Virus record (IMG/VR): IMGVR_UViG_3300032286_000236
Location: 1 to 23,626 of that record
DNA: 23,626 nucleotides
Strand: one strand, 5' to 3'
From: a virus
The translations under genes and the position numbers were made by a program. Of the stretch, positions 1 through 5,905 are shown in pieces (positions within the stretch are counted from its first letter, which is position 1; every line of letters begins with the position of its first letter). The notes below the pieces were generated by a model. It did not search any database. It was not told the origin of the DNA and saw only the letters and a program-made list of their open reading frames with translations.

Positions 1-1512
1 CGCAGCAATCTTACGAACCACTTCAGAAGCGTCCTGTCCCTGTGTAGCCATCTGTGGAATTGCTTGTGTGTATGCAGTTAATGAGCCCAGCAATGCTGCT
101 CTCATATCTTCAATTTCAATCTTCTCTAACTCTTGAGTTACGTTAACTGTAAATGGTAACTCACGCATAGCCATGTCTTTAGAAATTAACTTACCACCTA
201 ATGCTTGAAGCATAAAGATAAGTCCTTGGGCTGGGTTAAGACCAGCAAGCATTCCGTAACGGACATCTGCTGAGTAATCGCCCTTAATATCTTTTGCAGG
301 CTTGTATGTAATTTCATATGGTGAACCAGAATCAACACCACGAATTGTCTTCTCTTCTGGATAGATAGTTTCATCTACTTCAAAACAGATACGGATGATA
401 TCACGAAGTGCTGCAGCAAAGATTGCCTGTGCTGACTTTACCTGTGTATCAAAGGCTCCCATAAGAGCCTGTACGCCTTGACCAGTAACGATAGATGCAT
501 CAATGTTACCTGTACGTCCTTCAGGGTAACGAGCACCAACTCGAAGTTCTTGGTTAAGTAATTGTTGTTCGGTGAATGCGCCTTGTGGTAGAGTAAGTTC
601 TACACGACGAACACCAGCAGGGTTAGCGGTACGGATAACCGCATCGCCACCCAACTGAAGTTCTTGTACATCGTTAGGAAGTACAATAGGTGCTTGTACT
701 GATTTCTCCGCTGCTTCCATCGCCAATAAGGCAAAACGGTTGCGGAGTAATTGAATTCCAAGTACATCATCAAACTGTCCACGTAGTTCGCTGTCAATCG
801 AAGGTTTACGTGCAACAATTACCATCATCTTGCCAAGAGGATTCTTGGCTTGTGACAATACTAAGTTATCTCTTTGAGGGATAAAAATTAAAGATTGCTC
901 ATCATCGTAGTAACGAATCATTTCTACTTGAGCATTTAAGTCTTGCTTGTATCCGAAAGGTCCAAGCAGTTGTGTATCATACTCTGGAAATTGGCTTACT
1001 AACTCTCCAAGGGAAAGTGTATAGCGTTTAGCAAAAGCAACACAGCGTCCAAAACGGTCAAACTCTGGGTATGAACCAATTGGGTTCTCAATACGGATAC
1101 GAGGTAATTTTAGGTCGTCATCTAATTCAATAATGAATGGAACGAAACCGTAGGTTATATACCAGTCTGCTCCTGAGTACATTTGGATTGCGAGGTCAGA
1201 GTGTTGAAAATAATTACTAGCAATACGAGTACGCTTATCGGCAAAAGAACGAGCACGGTCATTGACCTGATTAGCGGCTGAGCAATTAACCGCTGGCAGA
1301 GGCGCCATAACCTCAGAAAGGTCCCTGGCAACGATATCAATAAAATTTGCCACGACATTGGCATCTACTCCATCTGGAAAGAAGTCAGGATATACTTCTG
1401 AGATTTTACCTTTACGTACAGCAAGTACATCCAGGTTGCGAGCATCTCTCTCACTATTACGGAAGCGTAGGGATTGAACCCGTGCTGCTACCTGCTCAAT
1501 TGATAATAACAT
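1..1512 (-). CDS. phage portal protein (3' end outside window)
   Basis: The minus strand is open from an ATG at 1512 to the window edge, giving 504 codons with no stop. The protein begins MLLSIEQVAARVQSLRFRN and is a mixed alpha/beta protein without membrane segments. It starts 7 bases after the terminase stop codon. The large terminase-portal order is standard in tailed phages, so I infer the portal, the ring through which DNA enters the capsid. Length and general character fit portals of about 500-600 residues. I cannot name a specific Pfam portal family by eye. The C-terminus lies to the left of base 1. A different capsid-associated protein is possible but less likely from position. Confidence 0.75.
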   Translation of the reverse strand, partial: MLLSIEQVAARVQSLRFRNSERDARNLDVLAVRKGKISEVYPDFFPDGVDANVVANFIDIVARDLSEVMAPLPAVNCSAANQVNDRARSFADKRTRIASNYFQHSDLAIQMYSGADWYITYGFVPFIIELDDDLKLPRIRIENPIGSYPEFDRFGRCVAFAKRYTLSLGELVSQFPEYDTQLLGPFGYKQDLNAQVEMIRYYDDEQSLIFIPQRDNLVLSQAKNPLGKMMVIVARKPSIDSELRGQFDDVLGIQLLRNRFALLAMEAAEKSVQAPIVLPNDVQELQLGGDAVIRTANPAGVRRVELTLPQGAFTEQQLLNQELRVGARYPEGRTGNIDASIVTGQGVQALMGAFDTQVKSAQAIFAAALRDIIRICFEVDETIYPEEKTIRGVDSGSPYEITYKPAKDIKGDYSADVRYGMLAGLNPAQGLIFMLQALGGKLISKDMAMRELPFTVNVTQELEKIEIEDMRAALLGSLTAYTQAIPQMATQGQDASEVVRKIAA

Positions 1513-1519
1513 TTATGTC

Positions 1520-3388
1520 CTAACCGTAAGTTTCTTGCCATTGGTCTGCAAAGGCTTCGTCTAAATTAAGTGAACCACGTCCAGCCTTTTGTGCTCTGGT
1601 AGCCCATCTATTTGTTTGATACTGTCCAACTCGACTTGATGTCTGCATAAGTTCTCTACAACGGATTATAGCAAACCATAATGCCATTACACAGTCAGTT
1701 GGGTTCTTAGTATCAGGCTTCCAAATAATCAGTTGCTGTACTAAAGACTTAAGTCCCTCTGAGCCTTCGTTAGAAGGTAACTCTAGAATGTTGTTATCTT
1801 GGAATCGACCATCTCGTTCTGAGCCAAAGAGGCTTGCCATAGAGGCTACACCAAATCCTACATCCCATTTATTTTTACCAGTAAAGTGAGAGTTAAGTTG
1901 ACATCCATAAGATGCTAGGTAGTTACGAAGGTCCGTATCCATAGCATAGTATTTTTGGTGGGCGTTGATTTCCACTCTAAACTCTTGTGGACTATATTTC
2001 TCTACCCACTCTCTAATGAGAGCATCTTCCTTTTGGGGGGAAGGGTCAACCATGTTAACACAGTCTAATACGTAAATTTTTCCATCTGAACGATTATAAG
2101 TTACTGCTACGAAAGCAGAGCGTCCAGTTACAGCAGGGTCAAAGCCAATTATTGTATAGGTTGATTGTGCGCTTCTTGGATGTCCTGGGGAGCCCTCTTT
2201 AAGCGGTCCGCGCTTTCGCATACCATTAACACATCCTGCCACAATTGTTGGCGAGAATATGGAGTCGGATTGAACGTCTTCTTGTTGGTAGACCATCGCC
2301 CAAACAGAGGGAGCGACTTCAGACCTTCTAGTAAATAACGAGGGTCCATCCCACTTGGGAAATAGCCCTTGCTCGTTAGGTTCATCTACATCGCCTTCTG
2401 CCCTATCGGTCCACGGCCAAAGCGTTTTCCATTTCTTAGGGTCTTCGTCAAATTCTAAAACTGCTGGACATGAGAAGTATGTGAACGGTGTCTTGCCACC
2501 TGTCCATTGGTCGCCATCTCGTATCATCTTATATAAATCTATAGGTGCGACACGGGTTCCTACAATAAGTAGTTTTCCATGTCGCCCTAGGCGGGTGATA
2601 ACTTCTTTTTGAAGCCATTCAATTTGCTTCTCCCACTCATGGGCGTTTGCATTCATCACCACATCGTCAAGGATAATCAGGTCGGCACGTGCTCCGTAAA
2701 TCTGAGAACCAAATCCTAGGGCTTGCACCGTAGGGTCCTTCTCGCCAGAGTCTCGACCTGCTCCTAGATAAATCATGTCAGCAGACCATGTAGGTGAGTC
2801 TGCCTTGTAGCCACCATTAGGGCCAAATGCCATTTGTAACTTTGTCCAGTTAGGATGGCTTAGTCTTGTCTTAATCGCAGATAGGAACTTACGAGCCATA
2901 CCTTGCGTCTTAGAGACGATAATAATTCTAACGTTAGGGTCTACTGCTATTCGGTAGGTAACATAGTTGATTGTAAGTACTGTTGACTTAGCATGCTCAG
3001 GTGGTACGTTGATAAGTACACGGTTAACTGCTGCTTGCTCGTAGGTCATTGAGGGATGTACCCATCTTGGCTCACGGCCTTCAACTAGGTCAATCCATGA
3101 CTTATGATGGTCAAAGAGTTTGGTGTCTAGGAATTGCTCTGAGAAATCCTCAAAAGAGATATCCTTTAGATTGGCTAGGTCAGCCTTGACACCTTTGCCT
3201 GATAGGCGGGCTTTGTCCGCTTTATCTTTAAAGTCTGGGTCTGCCATAGACCATTGACGGAAAGTTACGTCGTTGCGTCCTACGGCCTTCATGGCATCTA
3301 CGACAGTAGAGCCTTGGCTTAGCAATTCTAGGACCTGCTTCTGAGCAGCGTCCTTGGGTATATTTTGTACCCCTGGTTTACGTCCCAA
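1520..3388 (-). CDS. terL: terminase large subunit with N-terminal HTH
   Basis: This 622-residue protein is the packaging motor ATPase and nuclease that pumps DNA through the portal. Visible motifs are a Walker A-like PPEHAKSTV (129-137), Walker B LIILDD (237-242) and the coupling motif LIVGTR (274-279). The C-terminal RNase H-like nuclease domain opens with IIGFDPA (413-419) and has a second acidic patch EFRVEINAH and a late NPTDCVMALW. Residues 15-60 (Q-V-L-E-L-L ... G-S-T-V-V-D-A ... F-R-Q-W) read like the helix-turn-helix of small terminase subunits, so the DNA-recognition domain may be fused here. No separate terS gene is visible. The start is TTG at 3388: GGGGGA lies 6 bases upstream and an in-frame stop lies just above it. 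Confidence 0.93.
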   Translation of the reverse strand: MGRKPGVQNIPKDAAQKQVLELLSQGSTVVDAMKAVGRNDVTFRQWSMADPDFKDKADKARLSGKGVKADLANLKDISFEDFSEQFLDTKLFDHHKSWIDLVEGREPRWVHPSMTYEQAAVNRVLINVPPEHAKSTVLTINYVTYRIAVDPNVRIIIVSKTQGMARKFLSAIKTRLSHPNWTKLQMAFGPNGGYKADSPTWSADMIYLGAGRDSGEKDPTVQALGFGSQIYGARADLIILDDVVMNANAHEWEKQIEWLQKEVITRLGRHGKLLIVGTRVAPIDLYKMIRDGDQWTGGKTPFTYFSCPAVLEFDEDPKKWKTLWPWTDRAEGDVDEPNEQGLFPKWDGPSLFTRRSEVAPSVWAMVYQQEDVQSDSIFSPTIVAGCVNGMRKRGPLKEGSPGHPRSAQSTYTIIGFDPAVTGRSAFVAVTYNRSDGKIYVLDCVNMVDPSPQKEDALIREWVEKYSPQEFRVEINAHQKYYAMDTDLRNYLASYGCQLNSHFTGKNKWDVGFGVASMASLFGSERDGRFQDNNILELPSNEGSEGLKSLVQQLIIWKPDTKNPTDCVMALWFAIIRCRELMQTSSRVGQYQTNRWATRAQKAGRGSLNLDEAFADQWQETYG

Positions 3389-3481
3389 TTGGTTCCCCCA
3401 AAACGCTTATTTAACGGTGGGGTTAAACGGGCAGACTATCCCCAATATAATTATATTTATAATCCTATATTATAGGAGGAG

Positions 3482-3507
3482 CGGAGTTCTAAACGGAGCG
3501 AACTCCG
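3482..3507. repeat. perfect 8-bp hairpin
   Basis: CGGAGTTC (3482-3489) and GAACTCCG (3500-3507) pair perfectly around a 10-base loop. No T-run follows on either strand, so it is not a convincing terminator. It sits in the A+T-rich half of the terminase-proximal region. Its role is unknown. Confidence 0.5.
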
Positions 3508-3570
3508 TATATATTTATATACTATAGATAACCTGTTCAAAGTACTAAAACCGAACAGATAGGTTAAAAA

Positions 3571-3589
3571 TACGCTCATTCTGAGCGTA
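3571..3589 (-). terminator. hairpin with U-tract on minus strand
   Basis: TACGCTCA (3571-3578) and TGAGCGTA (3582-3589) form a perfect 8-bp stem with a 3-base loop. Read leftward, the stem is followed by TTTTT (3570-3566), which matches a rho-independent terminator. No leftward gene lies immediately upstream of it, so it may insulate terL from antisense transcription. Confidence in the structure is higher than in the role. Confidence 0.45.
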
Positions 3590-3809
3590 ATATATATATC
3601 CCCCCTATAATATAACAGATAATTTTTATGGGACTATATATACATGATTCTTCCCGATTTAATAAACTCTAGGGTCTAATCCCATAGGTATTTACGCAAC
3701 ATAACTGTTGCTTATTGTTTATTTAACGCAGGTGCTAATCCTTTGTTAATGACTAACTAATAAAGAGAATTACGGGGGGTAATAAAAATTATTTTCAGGG
3801 GAAGGTGGA

Positions 3810-3843
3810 AGGGAATTAAAAGGGTCAGGGAATTGAAGGGGTC
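3810..3843 (+). repeat. tandem 17-bp direct repeat
   Basis: AGGGAATTAAAAGGGTC (3810-3826) is followed directly by AGGGAATTGAAGGGGTC (3827-3843), with two mismatches. The repeats lie in a purine-rich tract from about 3795 to 3850. Two abutting copies resemble iterons or a terminase/replication protein site. This is inference from form and position only. Confidence 0.5.
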
Positions 3844-3935
3844 AAAGAATCCCACCCCTATCTATTGCCCCTGTCTGCGGGCATCCTCGCCCCGTTTAGG
3901 GGTATCCCTAGCCCATGCCTAACCCGCCTAAAACC

Positions 3936-3952
3936 CGTCATATAATATGACG
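3936..3952. promoter_or_regulatory. regulatory palindrome, copy 1
   Basis: CGTCATATAATATGACG is a perfect inverted repeat with 8-bp arms around a central A. This copy lies 29 bases upstream of the -35 box of the first plus-strand promoter, and about 110 bases from the nearest start codon. It is the leftmost of six copies, all in the plus-strand arm. Confidence 0.7.
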
Positions 3953-3981
3953 CCACGCCTAAAAATATATTTGCAGCCTAC

Positions 3982-4010
3982 TTGACCTAAACGCCCTAAA
4001 CCCTCATAAT
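3982..4010 (+). promoter_or_regulatory. sigma70-type promoter for the 209-aa gene
   Basis: TTGACC (3982-3987) and CATAAT (4005-4010) are separated by 17 bases and fit the housekeeping consensus closely. Transcription would start near 4017, giving a leader of about 46 bases before the ATG at 4063. It faces the single gene that ends in the strong terminator at 4706-4733. Confidence 0.65.
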
Positions 4011-4062
4011 TGACCCATGAAGCCAAAAGGTTTCATATCCGAGAAAAAGAAAAGAGAAAATC

Positions 4063-4692
4063 ATGGCAAAAGAAAAAGCAGTAAAAGAAGCAGTAAAGCA
4101 AAACCTAGCAATTCAAAACGATTACGCTGAACTAATTGCGAGTGGCGTGGATAGCAATTCACAAGCAATCCAATTTGTTCAGATGGTGGCATGTGAGATG
4201 GAAAACGGCACAACAATCCGAGAGGTGAAAGCATCCATGCAATCACTTTTGAAAGACATCAACATTAAGCCAATTATCCTGCCCACCCATGCTGAAGCAA
4301 TTCCTACCGCCAATTTAATAATTGGTAAATATGCTGATGAAATTGAGTCAATCAAGGTCAGCAAAATCCTCTCACTATCTGCCCGAGTTTTAGCGGATAA
4401 GAAAGCGAGTGGCGTTAAGGCTCATATTTCAGCGTTCAAAACTTTTGACGAATTGGATGCGAAAACCGCCACCAAGAAAGAAAGCCAAACCCGAGATGGC
4501 TCAACAAAAGCGAAAGTGGAAAAGTCAAAACCAATCGCCAATGTCGCAGAATTAGTATCCGCAATTTATTTGGGTACTACCAAGCATAAGCCAATCGGGC
4601 AATTAGATGAGCAAGGATTAAAAGAATTAGGCGCAATCACCGCATGGATGATGACCCTAAAGAAAAACCAAGCAGTAAAGGTGAACGCCTAA
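4063..4692 (+). CDS. unknown Lys/Ala-rich protein, moron-like unit
   Basis: This 209-residue protein is not recognised. It is rich in Lys and Ala, largely helical in appearance, and has no Cys cluster, signal peptide or obvious membrane segment. Residues about 130-160 form a polar linker (T-K-K-E-S-Q ... K-V-E-K-S-K), and a compact C-terminal helical part follows, with AITAWMMTLKK near the end. The ATG at 4063 is preceded by AAAGAGAAAA, a weak ribosome site. The gene has its own promoter upstream and a very strong terminator downstream, so it is transcribed alone. That arrangement is typical of morons, phage cargo genes expressed independently of the lytic programme. Function unknown; a host-benefit or exclusion role is only a guess. 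Confidence 0.75.
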   Translation: MAKEKAVKEAVKQNLAIQNDYAELIASGVDSNSQAIQFVQMVACEMENGTTIREVKASMQSLLKDINIKPIILPTHAEAIPTANLIIGKYADEIESIKVSKILSLSARVLADKKASGVKAHISAFKTFDELDAKTATKKESQTRDGSTKAKVEKSKPIANVAELVSAIYLGTTKHKPIGQLDEQGLKELGAITAWMMTLKKNQAVKVNA

Positions 4693-4705
4693 GAAAAGAA
4701 AAGGT

Positions 4706-4733
4706 AGCCCCCCGAAAGGGGGGTTATTTTTTT
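4706..4733 (+). terminator. strong rho-independent terminator
   Basis: AGCCCCCC (4706-4713), a GAAA tetraloop and GGGGGGTT (4718-4725) form a near-perfect G+C stem, followed by ATTTTTTT. It begins 13 bases after the stop codon of the 209-aa gene and closes that unit. This is the clearest terminator in the window. Confidence 0.92.
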
Positions 4734-4748
4734 GCCCAAAAATTTTTC

Positions 4749-4872
4749 CAACACAAACCAACACAAACTAATGTGTACAACTCCGTATGGGTACAGGAAC
4801 GAATCGCCCCAAACAATCATGCCCAAGCCAGCAAAAAATTCAACACAAACCAAACAATTCCGTATGGGTACA
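4749..4872 (+). repeat. duplicated two-part direct repeat
   Basis: CAACACAAACCAA occurs at 4749-4761 and 4841-4853. TCCGTATGGGTACA occurs at 4782-4795 and 4859-4872. The two words keep their order in both copies, but the gap between them is 20 bases in the first copy and 5 in the second. They lie between the terminator and the second promoter, so a binding-site role is possible. The 334-base stretch 4693-5026 contains no gene. Confidence 0.55.
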
Positions 4873-4897
4873 ATTATGAAAAGGCTCATTTGAGCCT

Positions 4898-4914
4898 CGT
4901 CATATAATATGACA
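4898..4914. promoter_or_regulatory. regulatory palindrome, copy 2
   Basis: CGTCATATAATATGACA carries the 15-bp core 4899-4913. It lies 14 bases upstream of the -35 box of the next promoter. A separate 7-bp inverted repeat AGGCTCA/TGAGCCT (4882-4897) abuts it on the left. Confidence 0.7.
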
Positions 4915-4928
4915 AAATTCTTCTAGAC

Positions 4929-4963
4929 TTGACACAGGCAATGCTAGGCATTAAAATTATGCC
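4929..4963 (+). promoter_or_regulatory. strong sigma70-type promoter with -10 inverted repeat
   Basis: TTGACA (4929-4934) and TAAAAT (4952-4957) are 17 bases apart. The -10 box sits inside an inverted repeat, GGCAT (4947-4951) and ATGCC (4959-4963). Transcription should start near 4964 and read the small genes from 5027. The sequence is closely matched by the promoter at 5819-5853 (shared TTGACACAG and TAAAATTAT). The embedded repeat suggests repressor control. Confidence 0.8.
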
Positions 4964-4988
4964 AACGGGAAAAAACCCCCGCCATGTC

Positions 4989-5005
4989 CGTCATATTATA
5001 TGACG
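4989..5005. promoter_or_regulatory. regulatory palindrome, copy 3 (opposite orientation)
   Basis: CGTCATATTATATGACG is the reverse complement of the other perfect copies and differs only at the central base. It falls about +26 to +42 of the predicted transcript and 21 bases before the ATG at 5027. As RNA it can form a 7-bp hairpin with a 3-base loop. Confidence 0.7.
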
Positions 5006-5026
5006 GCATTAGACAGAGAGGTAAAA

Positions 5027-5176
5027 ATGGATATCTTGACCGATAACCCAATACTATCTGCTCTTATGCAAAGTGCAGAAGTACAAAGAAATATCAAAGC
5101 CGAAGCAGAGCGCAAGGCTAAGGTTGCCGAGCAGACACGTAAAGCAATGGATAGGGCAACTCATGAGTGGAGATAG
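5027..5176 (+). CDS. 49-aa basic/charged small protein
   Basis: ATG at 5027 follows AGAGAGG by 5 bases and gives 49 residues starting MDILTDNPILSALMQSAEVQ and ending in a Lys/Arg/Glu/Ala-rich helix. It is the first gene after the strong promoter at 4929 and overlaps the next gene by 14 bases, which supports it being real. The second half could form an amphipathic helix or coiled coil. No family is recognised. It may be an early host-takeover peptide by position, but that is a guess. Confidence 0.65.
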   Translation: MDILTDNPILSALMQSAEVQRNIKAEAERKAKVAEQTRKAMDRATHEWR

Positions 5177-5309
5177 TATTGCACTCGACTTCATGAGTGA
5201 AGATGAGATAGCCGAGATACTTGCAACTGAGGGTATCTTGGAAGTTGATATGTCCGATTTCAACGACGAGTATTTAGAGGATGTTGCTTCGGACTCGGAC
5301 TACGAATAG
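5163..5309 (+). CDS. 48-aa hyperacidic small protein
   Basis: From the ATG at 5163 the protein has 48 residues, of which 17 are Asp or Glu and none are Lys or Arg. An AGGG about 7 bases upstream supports this start. Reading the same frame from the ATG at 5073 would overlap most of the previous gene and lacks a ribosome site. The next inner ATG is at 5193. The extreme negative charge recalls DNA-mimic inhibitors such as T7 Ocr, but the protein is much shorter and no homology is visible. It is co-transcribed with the 49-aa gene. Confidence 0.65.
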   Translation: MSGDSIALDFMSEDEIAEILATEGILEVDMSDFNDEYLEDVASDSDYE

Positions 5310-5319
5310 CAACTGGACA

Positions 5320-5463
5320 GCCCACGCTAGACGGCATAATCATGAGTGCAATTCTCATGGTGGGCACTGAGTGTATTGGTATGCATAGTCAATCAGCAGG
5401 GAAACCTGAAATGATGTTATGAAGGTCGCCACTTACCATACCATAGTGGATACCAATACACTC
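5320..5463 (+). ncRNA. candidate structured RNA with three-way junction
   Basis: No gene fits here, but the transcript would fold strongly. Hairpin A: GCCCAC (5320-5325) pairs with GTGGGC (5360-5365), with CATGAG/CTCATG (5341-5346/5354-5359) stacked inside. Domain B is closed by a perfect 14-bp helix, 5369-5382 with 5450-5463. Inside it, one arm stacks CATA/TATG, ATCA/TGAT and CAGG-GAAA-CCTG (5397-5408), a GNRA tetraloop. A second arm is CCACT/AGTGG (5429-5433/5445-5449). It lies between two small genes on a predicted transcript and ends 7 bases before a palindrome copy. It could be a cis-element, a processed small RNA or a trans-acting RNA. No known RNA family is recognised. Confidence 0.6.
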
Positions 5464-5470
5464 TCCACTC

Positions 5471-5487
5471 CGTCATATAATATGACG
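5471..5487. promoter_or_regulatory. regulatory palindrome, copy 4
   Basis: A perfect CGTCATATAATATGACG, 20 bases before the ATG at 5508. The bases after it (GGCACTA) resemble those after copy 3 (GGCATTA), so the repeat unit extends beyond the palindrome on the gene side. Confidence 0.7.
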
Positions 5488-5507
5488 GCACTAACTAAGG
5501 AGATAGC

Positions 5508-5636
5508 ATGTACATAGAGATAACAGACAGCATAGCCGTAGTGCTGGCACTTAGCGTGAGTACCACGCTGGTCATTACTACTGCTATTAAAAACGCTAAA
5601 CTTGTACGCAAAGTGCGTGAGTTAAGTGGAAAATAA
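5508..5636 (+). CDS. 42-aa single-pass membrane peptide
   Basis: ATG at 5508 follows a strong AAGGAGA ribosome site. The 42-residue product starts MYIEITDS, then carries one hydrophobic segment of about 20 residues (8-27) and ends in a Lys/Arg-rich tail, so it is probably a membrane peptide with a positive cytoplasmic end. Overlap of 11 bases with the next gene supports translation. Function unknown. Confidence 0.65.
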   Translation: MYIEITDSIAVVLALSVSTTLVITTAIKNAKLVRKVRELSGK

Positions 5637-5844
5637 AGTAGACTTTGCCAATGATATTATTCTCGCATTGACTAGGGATGAACTAGAAACAGTACGAGAA
5701 TCTTTACGGCAATTCTCCATAAATAATACTCGTCATGGCTTTACGGCTAGGGCGGTATTTGCTGATAACTTACGGGATAAGGTCGTGAATATCATTCTCG
5801 ATAGTGTCCAGCGTAAAATTGACACAGATAAGGAATTGGTATAA
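5626..5844 (+). CDS. 72-aa hypothetical protein
   Basis: The frame opens with GTG at 5626 behind GAGTTAA and encodes 72 residues, mostly predicted helix, charged and soluble (ALTRDELETVRESL, DKVVNIILDSVQRKID). No Cys or known motif is seen. It overlaps the membrane peptide by 11 bases, and its 3' end contains the -35 box and part of the -10 of the next promoter. Function unknown. Confidence 0.7.
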   Translation: MENKVDFANDIILALTRDELETVRESLRQFSINNTRHGFTARAVFADNLRDKVVNIILDSVQRKIDTDKELV

Positions 5845-5853
5845 AATTATACC
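5819..5853 (+). promoter_or_regulatory. promoter of the amidoligase operon
   Basis: TTGACA (5819-5824) and TAAAAT (5842-5847) are 17 bases apart. The -10 is flanked by GGTAT (5838-5842) and ATACC (5849-5853). It shares TTGACACAG and TAAAATTAT with the promoter at 4929, and the inverted arms differ in a matched way (GGCAT/ATGCC versus GGTAT/ATACC). Transcription should start near 5854. Confidence 0.78.
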
Positions 5854-5856
5854 ACT

Positions 5857-5879
5857 CGGCAAGAGAGAGTCTTTTGCCG
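5857..5879 (+). repeat. leader hairpin before the amidoligase
   Basis: CGGCAAGAGA (5857-5866) and TCTTTTGCCG (5870-5879) form a 10-bp stem with one G-U pair and a 3-base loop, starting about 3 bases after the predicted transcription start. It abuts palindrome copy 5. A 5' stem of this type can protect an mRNA or block ribosome access; which applies is unknown. Confidence 0.55.
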
Positions 5880-5894
5880 TCATATAATACGACA
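5878..5894. promoter_or_regulatory. regulatory palindrome, copy 5 (one mismatch)
   Basis: CGTCATATAATACGACA has one arm mismatch (ATAC for ATAT). It starts at about +25 of the predicted transcript, the same place as copy 3 relative to its promoter, and ends 11 bases before the ATG at 5906. Confidence 0.65.
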
Positions 5895-5905
5895 AGGATA
5901 GGAAA

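Larger units (their letters stand above)
3389..4062. other. non-coding regulatory/terminase-proximal region
   Basis: This 674-base stretch separates the leftward terminase from the rightward accessory arm and holds no credible gene. The left half is A+T-rich with runs of TATATA and two perfect hairpins (3482-3507, 3571-3589). The middle holds a G/A-rich tract with a tandem 17-bp repeat (3810-3843). The right half is C-rich with five copies of a CCTAA-type word (near 3917, 3926, 3956, 3985 and 3994), one palindrome (3936-3952) and a promoter (3982-4010). Position next to terL fits a packaging or origin region, but nothing seen proves either. Confidence 0.6.

Noticed and set aside
2149-2612. 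ORFs on both strands inside the terminase gene
   Set aside because: Shadows of the terminase reading frame with no ribosome sites or recognisable domains.
4644-4907. Plus-strand ORF of 87 codons
   Set aside because: It reads through the strong terminator and the duplicated direct repeats, overlaps the end of the 209-aa gene in another frame, and its composition reflects the repeats.
5073-5162. Longer start for the acidic protein
   Set aside because: The extension lies in the other frame of the 49-aa gene and has no ribosome site; the ATG at 5163 has one and preserves a short overlap.
5369-5463. Hammerhead ribozyme at the structured RNA
   Set aside because: The junction lacks the conserved CUGAUGA and GAAA core strands in their required places; the GAAA is a hairpin loop.
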